Source: Lysobacterales bacterium (GTDB taxonomy: Bacteria; Pseudomonadota; Gammaproteobacteria; Xanthomonadales; SZUA-38). Taken from it: 64,000 nucleotides of DNA. Below the pieces are notes generated by a model. The model ran no database searches. It was not told where the DNA came from and saw only the letters and a program-made list of their open reading frames with translations. Where the stretch lies: the NCBI GenBank assembly GCA_028285525.1, contig JANQOZ010000061.1, forward strand, positions 1 through 64,000. The letters run 5' to 3'. Positions within the stretch are counted from its first letter, which is position 1. Each line of letters starts with the position of its first letter. Of the stretch, positions 40,511 through 49,247 are shown in pieces. The position numbers were made by a program, and so were the translations under genes.

Positions 40511-41442
40511 GCGGTCAGCCTGGGGTCGATCGCCCGGTAGAGTCGGTCGGTCAGAACCATGGTGATTGCCATCAGCACCGAAGAAATCCCAAGAACCGCT
40601 TTGAGCACCGGCTGGTCGCCGTTGGTGATGGCGTCGAAGGTGATCTTGCCGACCCCCGGGATGCCGAAGTAGCTCTCCAGCAGCAGGCTGCCGCCGACCA
40701 GCAGCGACGGGATGGAATACATCAGGCGGGTGATGATCGGCAGGGCGGCGTTTGGCAGCACCGCCACCGCCAGCAGGCGCCAGCGCGCGTAGCCGAGCAT
40801 TCGGCAGGTGCGGACGTGTTCCCGCTCGAGCTCCTCGACCAGCACCGCGCGGTAGAACCGAACGTTGTAGCCCGTGGCGACGAACAGGATCACCAGCGTC
40901 GGCACCGCCACGTGGCTGAGCCACTGTCCGAAGGAGTCCATCGACCAGCCCCGTGCGGGAAACCATCCAAACCCGTAGCGAGACGCAAACAACACCTGGA
41001 AGCTCATCATGACCACCACAAAGCTGATGCTCATTCCGAGCACCGCGCAGCCGTTGATGAGGCGATCGGGCCAGCGGTTGCGGTGCAGTGCCGCGACGCT
41101 GGCAAGCAGCAGAGCCAGCAGGTGACCCAGCACAAAGCCCGGCAGCAGCAGCGCCAGCGAGTTGGGGACGGTTCGAGCCAGCATGCTCGTGACCGGTTCG
41201 CCCGTGCTGTCCGACCGTCCGAGATTCAGCGTGAACAGGTCTTTGAGGTAGTAGACGTACTGAACGACAATCGGGCGGTCGTCATAGAGCTGACGGCGCA
41301 GCTGTTCCACCTCTTCGGCGGTCGGGTTGCGGCCCGCCAGTTCGAGCGCTCGATCCGGCCCGAAGCTGACCATCAGCACAAAGCCCAGGGCGGTCACGCC
41401 CAGCAGCACCGGAACGATCCGAATGGCGATTAGATTGAACAT
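40507..41442 (-). CDS. Oligopeptide/nickel-type ABC transporter permease (OppB-like)
   Basis: 311 residues. Typical OppB features: an N-terminal span, a periplasmic segment PTAEEVEQLRRQLYDDRPIV with QYVYYLKDLFTLNLGRS, the EAA-like loop EELEREHVRTCRMLGY, and the C-terminal LLLESYFGIPGVGKITFDAI. It pairs with the OppC-like gene downstream. Divergent from gltB, with a 142-base intergenic region containing a 12-base palindrome. Confidence 0.9.
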   Translation of the reverse strand: MFNLIAIRIVPVLLGVTALGFVLMVSFGPDRALELAGRNPTAEEVEQLRRQLYDDRPIVVQYVYYLKDLFTLNLGRSDSTGEPVTSMLARTVPNSLALLLPGFVLGHLLALLLASVAALHRNRWPDRLINGCAVLGMSISFVVVMMSFQVLFASRYGFGWFPARGWSMDSFGQWLSHVAVPTLVILFVATGYNVRFYRAVLVEELEREHVRTCRMLGYARWRLLAVAVLPNAALPIITRLMYSIPSLLVGGSLLLESYFGIPGVGKITFDAITNGDQPVLKAVLGISSVLMAITMVLTDRLYRAIDPRLTA

Positions 41443-41513
41443 GTCAGCGGCTCAAGTTACCGGGCGCTGCTGGCTCCGGCAAGCGCCTTTGTCAGGGTTT
41501 CGTGAATAGAAAG

Positions 41514-41525
41514 TGAACATGTTCA
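41514..41525. promoter_or_regulatory. 12-base perfect palindrome between the permease genes and gltB
   Basis: TGAACATGTTCA in the 142-base gap between divergent genes. It sits just upstream of a possible gltB -35 (TTCAAA, 41530-41535) with a 17-base spacer and -10 CAATAT (41553-41558). Candidate operator for gltBD; not matched to a known regulator. Confidence 0.4.
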
Positions 41526-41584
41526 GTGCTTCAAATAACCCCGTATTTCAGGCAATATTGAGGGTTCGCCAGAAGTAAAAACTT

Positions 41585-44500
41585 ATGACCGAAACGATAC
41601 AGCTTCCCCCACGCGACAGTTGCGGATTTGGCCTGATAGCGCAGGTCGACGGTACGCCGAGTCATTGGATCGTCAAAACCGGCATCAGCGCGCTCGCCTG
41701 CCTGACCCACCGCGGGGCTGTTGCCTCGGACGGCCTGTCGGGAGACGGCTGCGGCATTCTGATGCAGTTTCCGAAGAAGTTCCTGGCTCGCGTCGGCGAA
41801 GAAGCCGGGCTGAGGCTCAGCAAAGACTTCGCGGCTGGAATGGTGTTTATGCACCCGGAGCCGCACATCCGCGCTCGGAGCAAGAAGCTGCTGGAGGACG
41901 CGCTGGCCCAGGTATCGCTCGGGATTGCCGGCTGGCGGGAAGTCCCGATCGACGAGACCGCTATCGGCCCCCAGGCACAGCGCTGCCTGCCGCGCATCGA
42001 GCAGGTGTTTGTCAACGCGCCGCCCGGCTGGAACACCAAAGATCTCGAGCGCCAGCTGTTTGTCGCCCGCCACCGAGCGGGTGAAGCCAACCTGCGCTTC
42101 CCGGACCCCGACCCGTTTTGGTATGTCGCCAGCCTGTCCAACCTGGTCATGGTTTACAAAGGCCTGATCTGTCCGGACGGACTGGCGCACTTCTACCCTG
42201 ATCTCAAAGACCCGGGGCTCGAATCAGCCATCTGCGTTTTCCACCAGCGCTTTTCGACGAACACGCTGCCGAACTGGAAGTACGCTCAGCCGTTCCGGTT
42301 CCTGGCCCACAACGGCGAGATCAACAGCATCGCCGCCAACCGGAGCTGGGCGGCAACCCGGGCAGCCAAGCTGCAGACCCCGCTGCTGCCGGCGCTGGAG
42401 AGTTTCGAATTTCTGGTCAATCAGTCCGGCTCTGACTCCTCGTCACTGGATAACATGCTGGAGGTGCTGCTGGCCGGCGGCATGGACGTGTTCCGCGCCA
42501 TGCGGCTGCTGATGCCCCCGGCGTGGGAAAACCGTCAGGACATGGATCCGGACCTGCGGGCGTTTTTTGAATTCAACTCGACCCACATGGAGCCGTGGGA
42601 CGGCCCGGCAGGGATCGTGATGACCGACGGTCAGGTTGCCACCTGCGCGCTGGACCGTAACGGTCTGCGGCCGGCGCGGTACGTGCTCACCAAGAACGGC
42701 GTGCTGACCATCGCGTCCGAAGTCGGTGTTTGGGACTACAAGCCGGAAGACGTGCTCGAAAAGGGCCGGCTGGGTCCCGGCGAGATGCTGGCCGTCGACA
42801 TCCGGGCGCAGCGCGTCTGGCACCCCACCGCGATCGACGACGATCTCAAGTCTCGTCACCCCTACGCGGAGTGGCTGACCGAAAACGTCATCGAGATCAA
42901 CAACAACGACGAGCAGGAGATGGCGGCGGCCGAGCGCTTCATGCGTACGGACTTCGAGCGGCTTCCGACGTTCGAGAAGCTGTTTGGCCTGACGATCGAG
43001 GAAAAGAACCAGATCATCAAGCCGCTCGCCGAGAGCTCGGCGGAGGCCGTCGGGTCTATGGGCGACGACACGCCGGTGGCCGTGCTTTCGCGACAGGTTC
43101 GCAGCGTCTACGACTTTTTCCGGCAGCAGTTTGCGCAGGTCACCAATCCACCGATCGATCCGCTGCGCGAGGCCAGCGCGATGTCGCTGCAGACGAACAT
43201 CGGCCGCGACCACAACGTGTTTCACGAGACCACCACGCACGCCCATCGGGCGCATCTGCCGTGGCCCGTGCTGAACTACGTGAAGTATCAGCAGCTGCTC
43301 GAGCTCGACCAGGACTACTTCCGCAATCGCCGACTGTCGCTGAACGTCGACCGGGAGGCGCAGTGGGATTCGGCGATCCGCCGACTCTGCGATCAGTGCG
43401 TCGAGGCCGTTCGGGACGGCGTTGTGGTACTGGTTCTGACGGACCGCGACATCGACCCGCGACGCGTGCCGCTGCCGGCCCCGCTGGCCGTGGGCGCCGT
43501 GCATCAGGCGCTGATCGCGGCCAAGCTGCGCTGCGACTGCGCCATCGTGGTAGAAACCGGCAGCGCCCGCGATCCGCACCACTTTGCGGTGCTGATCGGC
43601 CTTGGCGCCACCGCGATCTACCCGTATCTCGCCTATCAGGTGCTGAACGAGCTGCACGCCGAGGGTCGGCTCAAGGGTGATCCGCTGCAGCTGCGCAAGC
43701 AGTACCGGCGCGGCATCCGCAAGGGTCTGCTGAAAATCCTCAGCAAGATGGGGATTTCCACCATCGCCAGCTATCGCGGTGCCCAGCTGTTCGAGGCGCT
43801 CGGTATGGATCGCAGCATCGTTGACCTGTGCTGTCCCGGGGCTCCTACCCGCATCGGCGGGGCCCGCTTCGAGGACTTGAAGGCAGACCAGGAGCTGCTG
43901 GCAACCGCCGCCTGGTCGCGCCAGCGGCAGCGTCGCGGCGGCCTGCTGCGGTATGTGCACGGCGCGGAATTTCACGCCTACAACCCGGACGTGGTCACCA
44001 CGCTGCACAAGGCGGTAGGATCCGGCGAACAGGACGACTACCGCGAATTCAGCAAGGTCATCAATCAGCGCCCGATCGCCGCGCTGCGCGATCTGCTCGA
44101 GCTTCGCCCGCACGCGGAGCCCTGCGAGATTGACGAGGTGGAGGACGCGTCAAACATCCTCAAGCGTTTCGATTCGGCGGCCATGTCGATTGGCGCCCTG
44201 TCGCCCGAGGCCCACGAAACGCTGGCTCGCGCCATGAACCGGCTGGGCGGCCGATCCAACTCGGGCGAGGGTGGCGAAGATCCGCAGCGTTACGGCGGTG
44301 AGCGCCGCTCCCGTATCAAGCAGGTGGCCTCAGGACGCTTCGGCGTCACCGCGCCGTACCTCATCGACGCTGACGTGCTGCAGATCAAGGTTGCGCAGGG
44401 CGCCAAGCCGGGTGAGGGCGGCCAGCTGCCGGGCAACAAGGTCACGCCGGAAATTGCGGCGCTGCGCTACTCCAAGCCAGGGGTGACGTTGATTTCACCG

Positions 44501-46051
44501 CCGCCCCATCACGACATCTATTCGATCGAAGATCTGGCCCAGCTTATTTTTGACCTGAAGCAGGTCAATCCGCGGGCGCTGGTCTCGGTCAAGCTGGTTT
44601 CGTCACCGGGTGTGGGCACCATCGCGGTTGGCGTGGCCAAAGCCTACGCCGATCTGATCACCATCGCCGGCCACGACGGCGGCACCGGCGCGAGTCCGCT
44701 CACGTCGCTCAAGTACGCCGGCATTCCCTGGGAAGTCGGCCTGGCGGAAGCCCACGAAGCGCTGGTGACCAACGAGCTGCGCCACAAGGTGCGCCTGCAG
44801 GTCGACGGCGGCCTGAAAACCGGCCTCGACGTGGTGAAGGCCGCGATGCTCGGCGCCGAAAGCTTCGGTTTTGGTACGGCCCCGATGATCGCCATGGGCT
44901 GCAAATACCTGCGGATCTGCCACCTGAACAACTGCGCCACCGGCGTTGCGACGCAGGACAACGTGCTGCGCACCAAACACTTTGAGGGTGACGTCGAGAA
45001 GGTAAGCCGCTACTTCAGCTTTGTGGCAGAAGAGGTGCGCGAGGAGCTCGCCCGGATGGGTTTCCTGCGCCTGCAGGACATCATCGGCCGCAGCGATCTG
45101 TTCGTGCAGCGACAGGGCGATACGCCCAAGCAGCGTCAGGTTGATCTCGGTGCGGTGCTGCGTGCGGCGCAGGCTCGCAACAAGTATCCGCCGTATTGCG
45201 TCGAGGACAGTAATCCGCCCCACGACAAGGGGCTGATCAATCAGGAGGTCCTCAAGCTTGCACAAGCTGGCGGCCCCGCCCACGGTTCCGACGTCCACGG
45301 CCCGATTAAGGTGCGCAACTACGACCGCGCGATCGGCGCGAGCCTTTCGGGCTGGATTGCCGGTGACCGCAAGCGCCAGCAGGCCCGCTACCGCTTTGCC
45401 TTCGAAGGATCCGCCGGTCAGTCGTTTGGCGCGTGGTCCATGCCGGGCATGGAGTTCGAGCTGCTGGGCGATTCCAACGATTACGTCGGCAAGGGCATGC
45501 ATGGCGGCCGGATTGTCATCAAGCCTCCCGTCACGCCAAACCTGTCGGCCCGCCGCTCGACGATTGTCGGCAACACCTGTCTCTACGGCGCCACCGGCGG
45601 CGAGCTTTTTGCCGCAGGCCAGGCCGGCGAGCGATTTGGGGTACGCAACTCCGGCGCGGTTGCGGTGGTCGAGGGAATCGGCCACCACGGCTGCGAGTAC
45701 ATGACGGGCGGCACTGTGGTGGTGCTCGGCAGCGCCGGTCCGAACTTTGCTGCCGGCATGACCGGCGGGCGGGCGTACGTGCTGGACCGCCACGATCGTC
45801 TGGAGCACAACCTCAATCCGGAGTTTGTCGACGCGGTTGCGCTCGACAGCATGGAAGATGAGAGCCGAAAGGACGAGCTGCGGCGCCTGATTCAGCGCCA
45901 CGTCGACCTGACGCAAAGCGCCTGGGGGCGCAGGATCCTGGAGCATTTCGATCAGTTCCTGCTGTCATTCAAGGTGATCGAACCACGCAACGCCGGGGCA
46001 GCGACAAGTCGTCAGCCCGAGGCGGTGCCGGTCAGACTGGTGAAAGGATGA
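41585..46051 (+). CDS. gltB: Glutamate synthase, large (alpha) subunit
   Basis: 1488 residues, the normal size. The N-terminal Ntn glutaminase has its catalytic cysteine at residue 13 (RDSCGFGL), unmasked by cleavage of a 12-residue propeptide. The FMN-binding synthase domain shows GGRSNSGEGGEDPQRYGG, KPGEGGQLPGNKV and GHDGGTGASPLTSLKYAG, and the [3Fe-4S] cluster segment is CKYLRICHLNNCATG. The C-terminal GXGXG beta-helix (GGRIVIKPP, YMTGGTVVVLG) follows. With GltD it makes two glutamate from glutamine and 2-oxoglutarate with NADPH. Confidence 0.98.
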   Translation: MTETIQLPPRDSCGFGLIAQVDGTPSHWIVKTGISALACLTHRGAVASDGLSGDGCGILMQFPKKFLARVGEEAGLRLSKDFAAGMVFMHPEPHIRARSKKLLEDALAQVSLGIAGWREVPIDETAIGPQAQRCLPRIEQVFVNAPPGWNTKDLERQLFVARHRAGEANLRFPDPDPFWYVASLSNLVMVYKGLICPDGLAHFYPDLKDPGLESAICVFHQRFSTNTLPNWKYAQPFRFLAHNGEINSIAANRSWAATRAAKLQTPLLPALESFEFLVNQSGSDSSSLDNMLEVLLAGGMDVFRAMRLLMPPAWENRQDMDPDLRAFFEFNSTHMEPWDGPAGIVMTDGQVATCALDRNGLRPARYVLTKNGVLTIASEVGVWDYKPEDVLEKGRLGPGEMLAVDIRAQRVWHPTAIDDDLKSRHPYAEWLTENVIEINNNDEQEMAAAERFMRTDFERLPTFEKLFGLTIEEKNQIIKPLAESSAEAVGSMGDDTPVAVLSRQVRSVYDFFRQQFAQVTNPPIDPLREASAMSLQTNIGRDHNVFHETTTHAHRAHLPWPVLNYVKYQQLLELDQDYFRNRRLSLNVDREAQWDSAIRRLCDQCVEAVRDGVVVLVLTDRDIDPRRVPLPAPLAVGAVHQALIAAKLRCDCAIVVETGSARDPHHFAVLIGLGATAIYPYLAYQVLNELHAEGRLKGDPLQLRKQYRRGIRKGLLKILSKMGISTIASYRGAQLFEALGMDRSIVDLCCPGAPTRIGGARFEDLKADQELLATAAWSRQRQRRGGLLRYVHGAEFHAYNPDVVTTLHKAVGSGEQDDYREFSKVINQRPIAALRDLLELRPHAEPCEIDEVEDASNILKRFDSAAMSIGALSPEAHETLARAMNRLGGRSNSGEGGEDPQRYGGERRSRIKQVASGRFGVTAPYLIDADVLQIKVAQGAKPGEGGQLPGNKVTPEIAALRYSKPGVTLISPPPHHDIYSIEDLAQLIFDLKQVNPRALVSVKLVSSPGVGTIAVGVAKAYADLITIAGHDGGTGASPLTSLKYAGIPWEVGLAEAHEALVTNELRHKVRLQVDGGLKTGLDVVKAAMLGAESFGFGTAPMIAMGCKYLRICHLNNCATGVATQDNVLRTKHFEGDVEKVSRYFSFVAEEVREELARMGFLRLQDIIGRSDLFVQRQGDTPKQRQVDLGAVLRAAQARNKYPPYCVEDSNPPHDKGLINQEVLKLAQAGGPAHGSDVHGPIKVRNYDRAIGASLSGWIAGDRKRQQARYRFAFEGSAGQSFGAWSMPGMEFELLGDSNDYVGKGMHGGRIVIKPPVTPNLSARRSTIVGNTCLYGATGGELFAAGQAGERFGVRNSGAVAVVEGIGHHGCEYMTGGTVVVLGSAGPNFAAGMTGGRAYVLDRHDRLEHNLNPEFVDAVALDSMEDESRKDELRRLIQRHVDLTQSAWGRRILEHFDQFLLSFKVIEPRNAGAATSRQPEAVPVRLVKG

Positions 46052-47475
46052 GCGATAAGAACTTTCAGTTTCTCAACGTAAGCCGGTCCGGCCCCGACGT
46101 GCTGCCGGTGAAGATCCGGCAGGCGGAGTTTCGGGAGATCTACGAGCCCTTCGACCCGGCCGCCGCGAGCGAGCAGAGCGACCGCTGCCTGGACTGCGGC
46201 AACCCCTACTGCGAGTGGAAGTGCCCGGTGCACAACTACATTCCCGACTGGCTGCAGCTCGTGGCCGAAGGGCGTATCGAGGAAGCCGCGGAGCTCGCCC
46301 ACGAGACGAACAGTCTGCCGGAGATGTGCGGGCGAATCTGCCCGCAGGACCGTCTCTGCGAGGGCGCCTGCACGCTGCATACGGGGTTTGGCGCGGTCAC
46401 CATCGGCGCGGTAGAAAAGTATCTGGTGGACACCGCGTTTGAGCGCGGCTGGCGTCCGGACCTGAGCCACGTGAGAAAGACCGGCTACAGCGTGGGCATC
46501 GTCGGCGCGGGGCCGGCGGGCCTTGCGTGCGCTGACGTGCTGGTCAGAAACGGTGTGGCTGCCACGGTTTACGACCGCTATCCGGAGGTTGGCGGTCTGC
46601 TGAGCTTCGGCATCCCCGAATTCAAGCTGGAGCTCGGGGTGGTTCGTCGTCGCCGCGAGGTCTTCGAGGGCATGGGTATCGAGTTCAAGCTCAACACCAA
46701 CGTCGGGACCGACGTGACCGCCGACGAGCTGCTGCGTCGCCACGACGCGCTGTTCCTCGGGATGGGCACCTACACCGCGGTCACCGGCAGCCTGCCGGGC
46801 GCGGACGCTGAGGGTGTGGTTCCGGCGCTCAGCTTTTTGATCGGCCAGACCAATCATCTGTACGACCTCGGCATGGATCACTACCCGCACATCGACCTGG
46901 CGGGCAAGCGGGTGGTTGTGCTGGGAGGCGGTGATACGGCGATGGACTGTGTCCGAACCTCGATTCGCCAGGGCGCGAGCAGCGTCACCTGCGTCTATCG
47001 CCGCGACCGCAGCAACATGCCGGGCTCGCAGCGCGAGGTGGATCTGGCCATGTCGGAAGGCGTGCAGTTTCAGTTCCAGGCCAACCCGCTGGAGATCCAG
47101 TCGGAGAACGGCCAGGTCACCGGGCTCAAGATCGAGCGAACCGAGCTCAAGCCCGACGCCAACGGCACGCGGCTGGTTCCCGTACCGATCGACGGCAGCG
47201 AAACGGTGTTCGAGGCTGACGCGGTGCTGGTCGCTTTCGGGTATCGCCCGAGCGTTCCGGACTGGGTTACGCAGCTCGGCGTACGTACCAGCAAAGACGG
47301 GCGGATCATCGTCAGTGGCGCTGAGGGTGGCGGACAGACGAGCAATCCTCAGGTTTTCTCGGGTGGTGACATGGTGCTCGGGGCCGATCTGGTGGTCACG
47401 GCGGTCGCTGGCGGCCGTGCGGCCGCGCAGGGCATCCTCAAGCAGCTGAACGTGGCGGTTGAGGCCGCTGCGTGA
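46048..47475 (+). CDS. gltD: Glutamate synthase, small (beta) subunit
   Basis: 475 residues. The N-terminal cysteine-rich region (CLDCGNPYCEWKCPVHNYIP and CGRICPQDRLCEGAC) binds the [4Fe-4S] clusters that carry electrons to GltB; VGIVGAGPAGLACADVL is the FAD site and VVVLGGGDTAMDCVRT the NADPH site. It overlaps gltB by 4 bases and shares GTGA with the following gene, so these three are translationally coupled. It delivers NADPH electrons to the large subunit. Confidence 0.98.
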   Translation: MSDKNFQFLNVSRSGPDVLPVKIRQAEFREIYEPFDPAAASEQSDRCLDCGNPYCEWKCPVHNYIPDWLQLVAEGRIEEAAELAHETNSLPEMCGRICPQDRLCEGACTLHTGFGAVTIGAVEKYLVDTAFERGWRPDLSHVRKTGYSVGIVGAGPAGLACADVLVRNGVAATVYDRYPEVGGLLSFGIPEFKLELGVVRRRREVFEGMGIEFKLNTNVGTDVTADELLRRHDALFLGMGTYTAVTGSLPGADAEGVVPALSFLIGQTNHLYDLGMDHYPHIDLAGKRVVVLGGGDTAMDCVRTSIRQGASSVTCVYRRDRSNMPGSQREVDLAMSEGVQFQFQANPLEIQSENGQVTGLKIERTELKPDANGTRLVPVPIDGSETVFEADAVLVAFGYRPSVPDWVTQLGVRTSKDGRIIVSGAEGGGQTSNPQVFSGGDMVLGADLVVTAVAGGRAAAQGILKQLNVAVEAAA

Positions 47476-47978
47476 GGTCAGCGGCGGCAGGCCTGACAAT
47501 CGCGTTCTGGCTGGCCGCCAGCCCGGCGAGCGCTGACGACCACGCTGGCGTCAGCCAGCAGCGGCAGCAGACCATCGTCGACGCCTGCACCCGAACCAAC
47601 CAGGATTACCAGTTCCATCGAGACCGCGGCAACGCCGAGGCTTATGGCGCCCTGTTCACCGAAGACGCAGAGTTTGTGCTGCAGAAGCCGCTCAAGGGCC
47701 GGGAAGCCATCACCGGCGCGATGGAAAAGCGCTTTGCCGAGCGGGCCAGCCGCCACTTCATCAACATCGTGCAGCTGAATGCGACGGGGCCAGACACGGC
47801 GGAGGGCCTGATCTACCTGATGCTGACCGGCGGCCCGAAGGACGCGGACGAAGCGGTACCGCCCGGGTCCGTGGATCTGGTTGCCGAGTATCATGATCGA
47901 TACGTGATGGAAGGCGACCGCTGCCTGATTCAGCGTCGCGCGGTGAACGTGATCTTTCGTACGCAGCCCGCCGGCTGA
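47472..47978 (+). CDS. Secreted SnoaL/NTF2-like protein
   Basis: 168 residues from GTG 47472. A signal peptide (AAGLTIAFWLAASPASA, cleavage near residue 22) is followed by a cone-shaped NTF2-like domain with helix YQFHRDRGNAEAYGALFTED and strands AEFVLQKPLKGREAI, ATGPDTAEGLIYLMLT and DRYVMEGDRCLIQRRAV. No catalytic dyad can be assigned. It overlaps the gltD stop, an unexpected partner since glutamate synthase is cytosolic; it may merely be at the end of the operon. Confidence 0.8.
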   Translation: MRSAAAGLTIAFWLAASPASADDHAGVSQQRQQTIVDACTRTNQDYQFHRDRGNAEAYGALFTEDAEFVLQKPLKGREAITGAMEKRFAERASRHFINIVQLNATGPDTAEGLIYLMLTGGPKDADEAVPPGSVDLVAEYHDRYVMEGDRCLIQRRAVNVIFRTQPAG

Positions 47979-48053
47979 TCTTCTCCCTGTCCTGCGAGGG
48001 CACGGCACCCCGTGGCGCTCGAAAGGCAGCGTCAATCCGGTTAGCATGCTGGG

Positions 48054-49247
48054 ATGAAAAAGCAACGCGAGCTGCCCACCGCAGCGATCCATGCCGGCGA
48101 GATTCGCCCCCGAATCGCCGGCGCTGTCAGCCTGCCGATCTTTCAGTCGGCAACGTTTGAATCGACGCCTGGCTCGGGCTACCACGACCTCGGCTACATC
48201 CGGCTTAACAACACCCCTAACCATGACGCGCTGCACGCCAAAATTGCGGCGCTGGAAGGCGGTGAAGCAGGCCTGGTGGCGGCCAGCGGCATGGCGGCGA
48301 TCACGACGAGCCTGCTCACCGTGCTCGGATCCGGTGACCACCTGCTGGCGCAGGATTCGCTGTACGGAGGTACGCAGGATTTCCTGACCGAAGATCTGCC
48401 TCAGCTTGGCGTCGAGGTGACTTACTTCGATGCCTCCCGACCCGAGAGCTGGGCCGAGCTGGTCCAGCCCAATACCCGCGTGGTGTACGCGGAAGCGATC
48501 ACCAACCCGCTGGTTCGGGTGGGGGATCTGGCGGCGCTGGCGCGATTTGCCCGGCAGCACTCGTTGGTTTCGATGATCGACAGCACCTTCGCTTCGCCGG
48601 TAAACCTCCTACCGCTGAAACTCGGCTTCGATCTGGTGCTGCACAGCGCAACCAAATACCTGAACGGTCATTCGGACATCGTGGCCGGCGCGCTGGCCGG
48701 CAACGCGCCGCTGGTGGAAAAGATTCAGCGCAAGCTCAACCATCTGGGCGGCTGCCTGGATCCGCACGCCTGTTTCCTGCTGCATCGCGGCATCAAGACG
48801 CTGACGCTGCGCGTCGGCCAGCAGAACCGCTCTGCGCTGGAGCTGGCGCAGCGGCTCGAGGCGCACCCCGCGGTGGCTCGTGTGCACTATCCGGGGTTGC
48901 CCGACCATCCGGACCACGCTCGAGCGCGCGAATTGCTTGAGGGGTTTGGCGGAATGATGAGCGTAGAGCTGCGGGCCAGCGGCGACGAGATCGATCAACA
49001 GCTTCGAGGTCTCGAGGTGATGTCGTTTGCGCCCAGCCTCGGCGGGGTCGAGACGCTGATCACCCGACCGGCCCAGACGTCGCACGCGGGCATGACCGAA
49101 GCTCAGCGCCGGGCGGCAGGGATTTCCGACTCGCTGGTGCGGATCAGCGTTGGCTGTGAGGCTGTGGACGACCTCTGGGCCGACCTCAAGCCCAGGCTGG
49201 ACGCGCTGAATGCTGCTGTCCTGCCTGAACAGGAGCTGACGGCATGA
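48054..49247 (+). CDS. PLP-dependent Cys/Met metabolism enzyme (cystathionine gamma-lyase/synthase family)
   Basis: 397 residues of the MetB/MetC/MGL fold. The PLP lysine is in LHSATKYLNGHSD; ALEGGEAGLVAASGMAAI, VVYAEAITNPLVRV and SLGGVETLITRP support the family. The usual YxR-xNPT motif reads YIRLNNTPNHDAL, so the substrate may differ from cystathionine or methionine. The start codon of the next gene overlaps its stop (ATGA), so it is co-translated with the 3-hydroxyacyl-CoA dehydrogenase. Confidence 0.93.
   Translation: MKKQRELPTAAIHAGEIRPRIAGAVSLPIFQSATFESTPGSGYHDLGYIRLNNTPNHDALHAKIAALEGGEAGLVAASGMAAITTSLLTVLGSGDHLLAQDSLYGGTQDFLTEDLPQLGVEVTYFDASRPESWAELVQPNTRVVYAEAITNPLVRVGDLAALARFARQHSLVSMIDSTFASPVNLLPLKLGFDLVLHSATKYLNGHSDIVAGALAGNAPLVEKIQRKLNHLGGCLDPHACFLLHRGIKTLTLRVGQQNRSALELAQRLEAHPAVARVHYPGLPDHPDHARARELLEGFGGMMSVELRASGDEIDQQLRGLEVMSFAPSLGGVETLITRPAQTSHAGMTEAQRRAAGISDSLVRISVGCEAVDDLWADLKPRLDALNAAVLPEQELTA

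Noticed and set aside
42443..44113. Long antisense open frame opposite gltB (about 556 codons)
   Set aside because: Composition effect of a GC-rich gene; no domain pattern, and the plus strand is a conserved gltB throughout. The same applies to antisense frames at 9521-11137, 44603-45946, 46012-47499 and 51632-52771.
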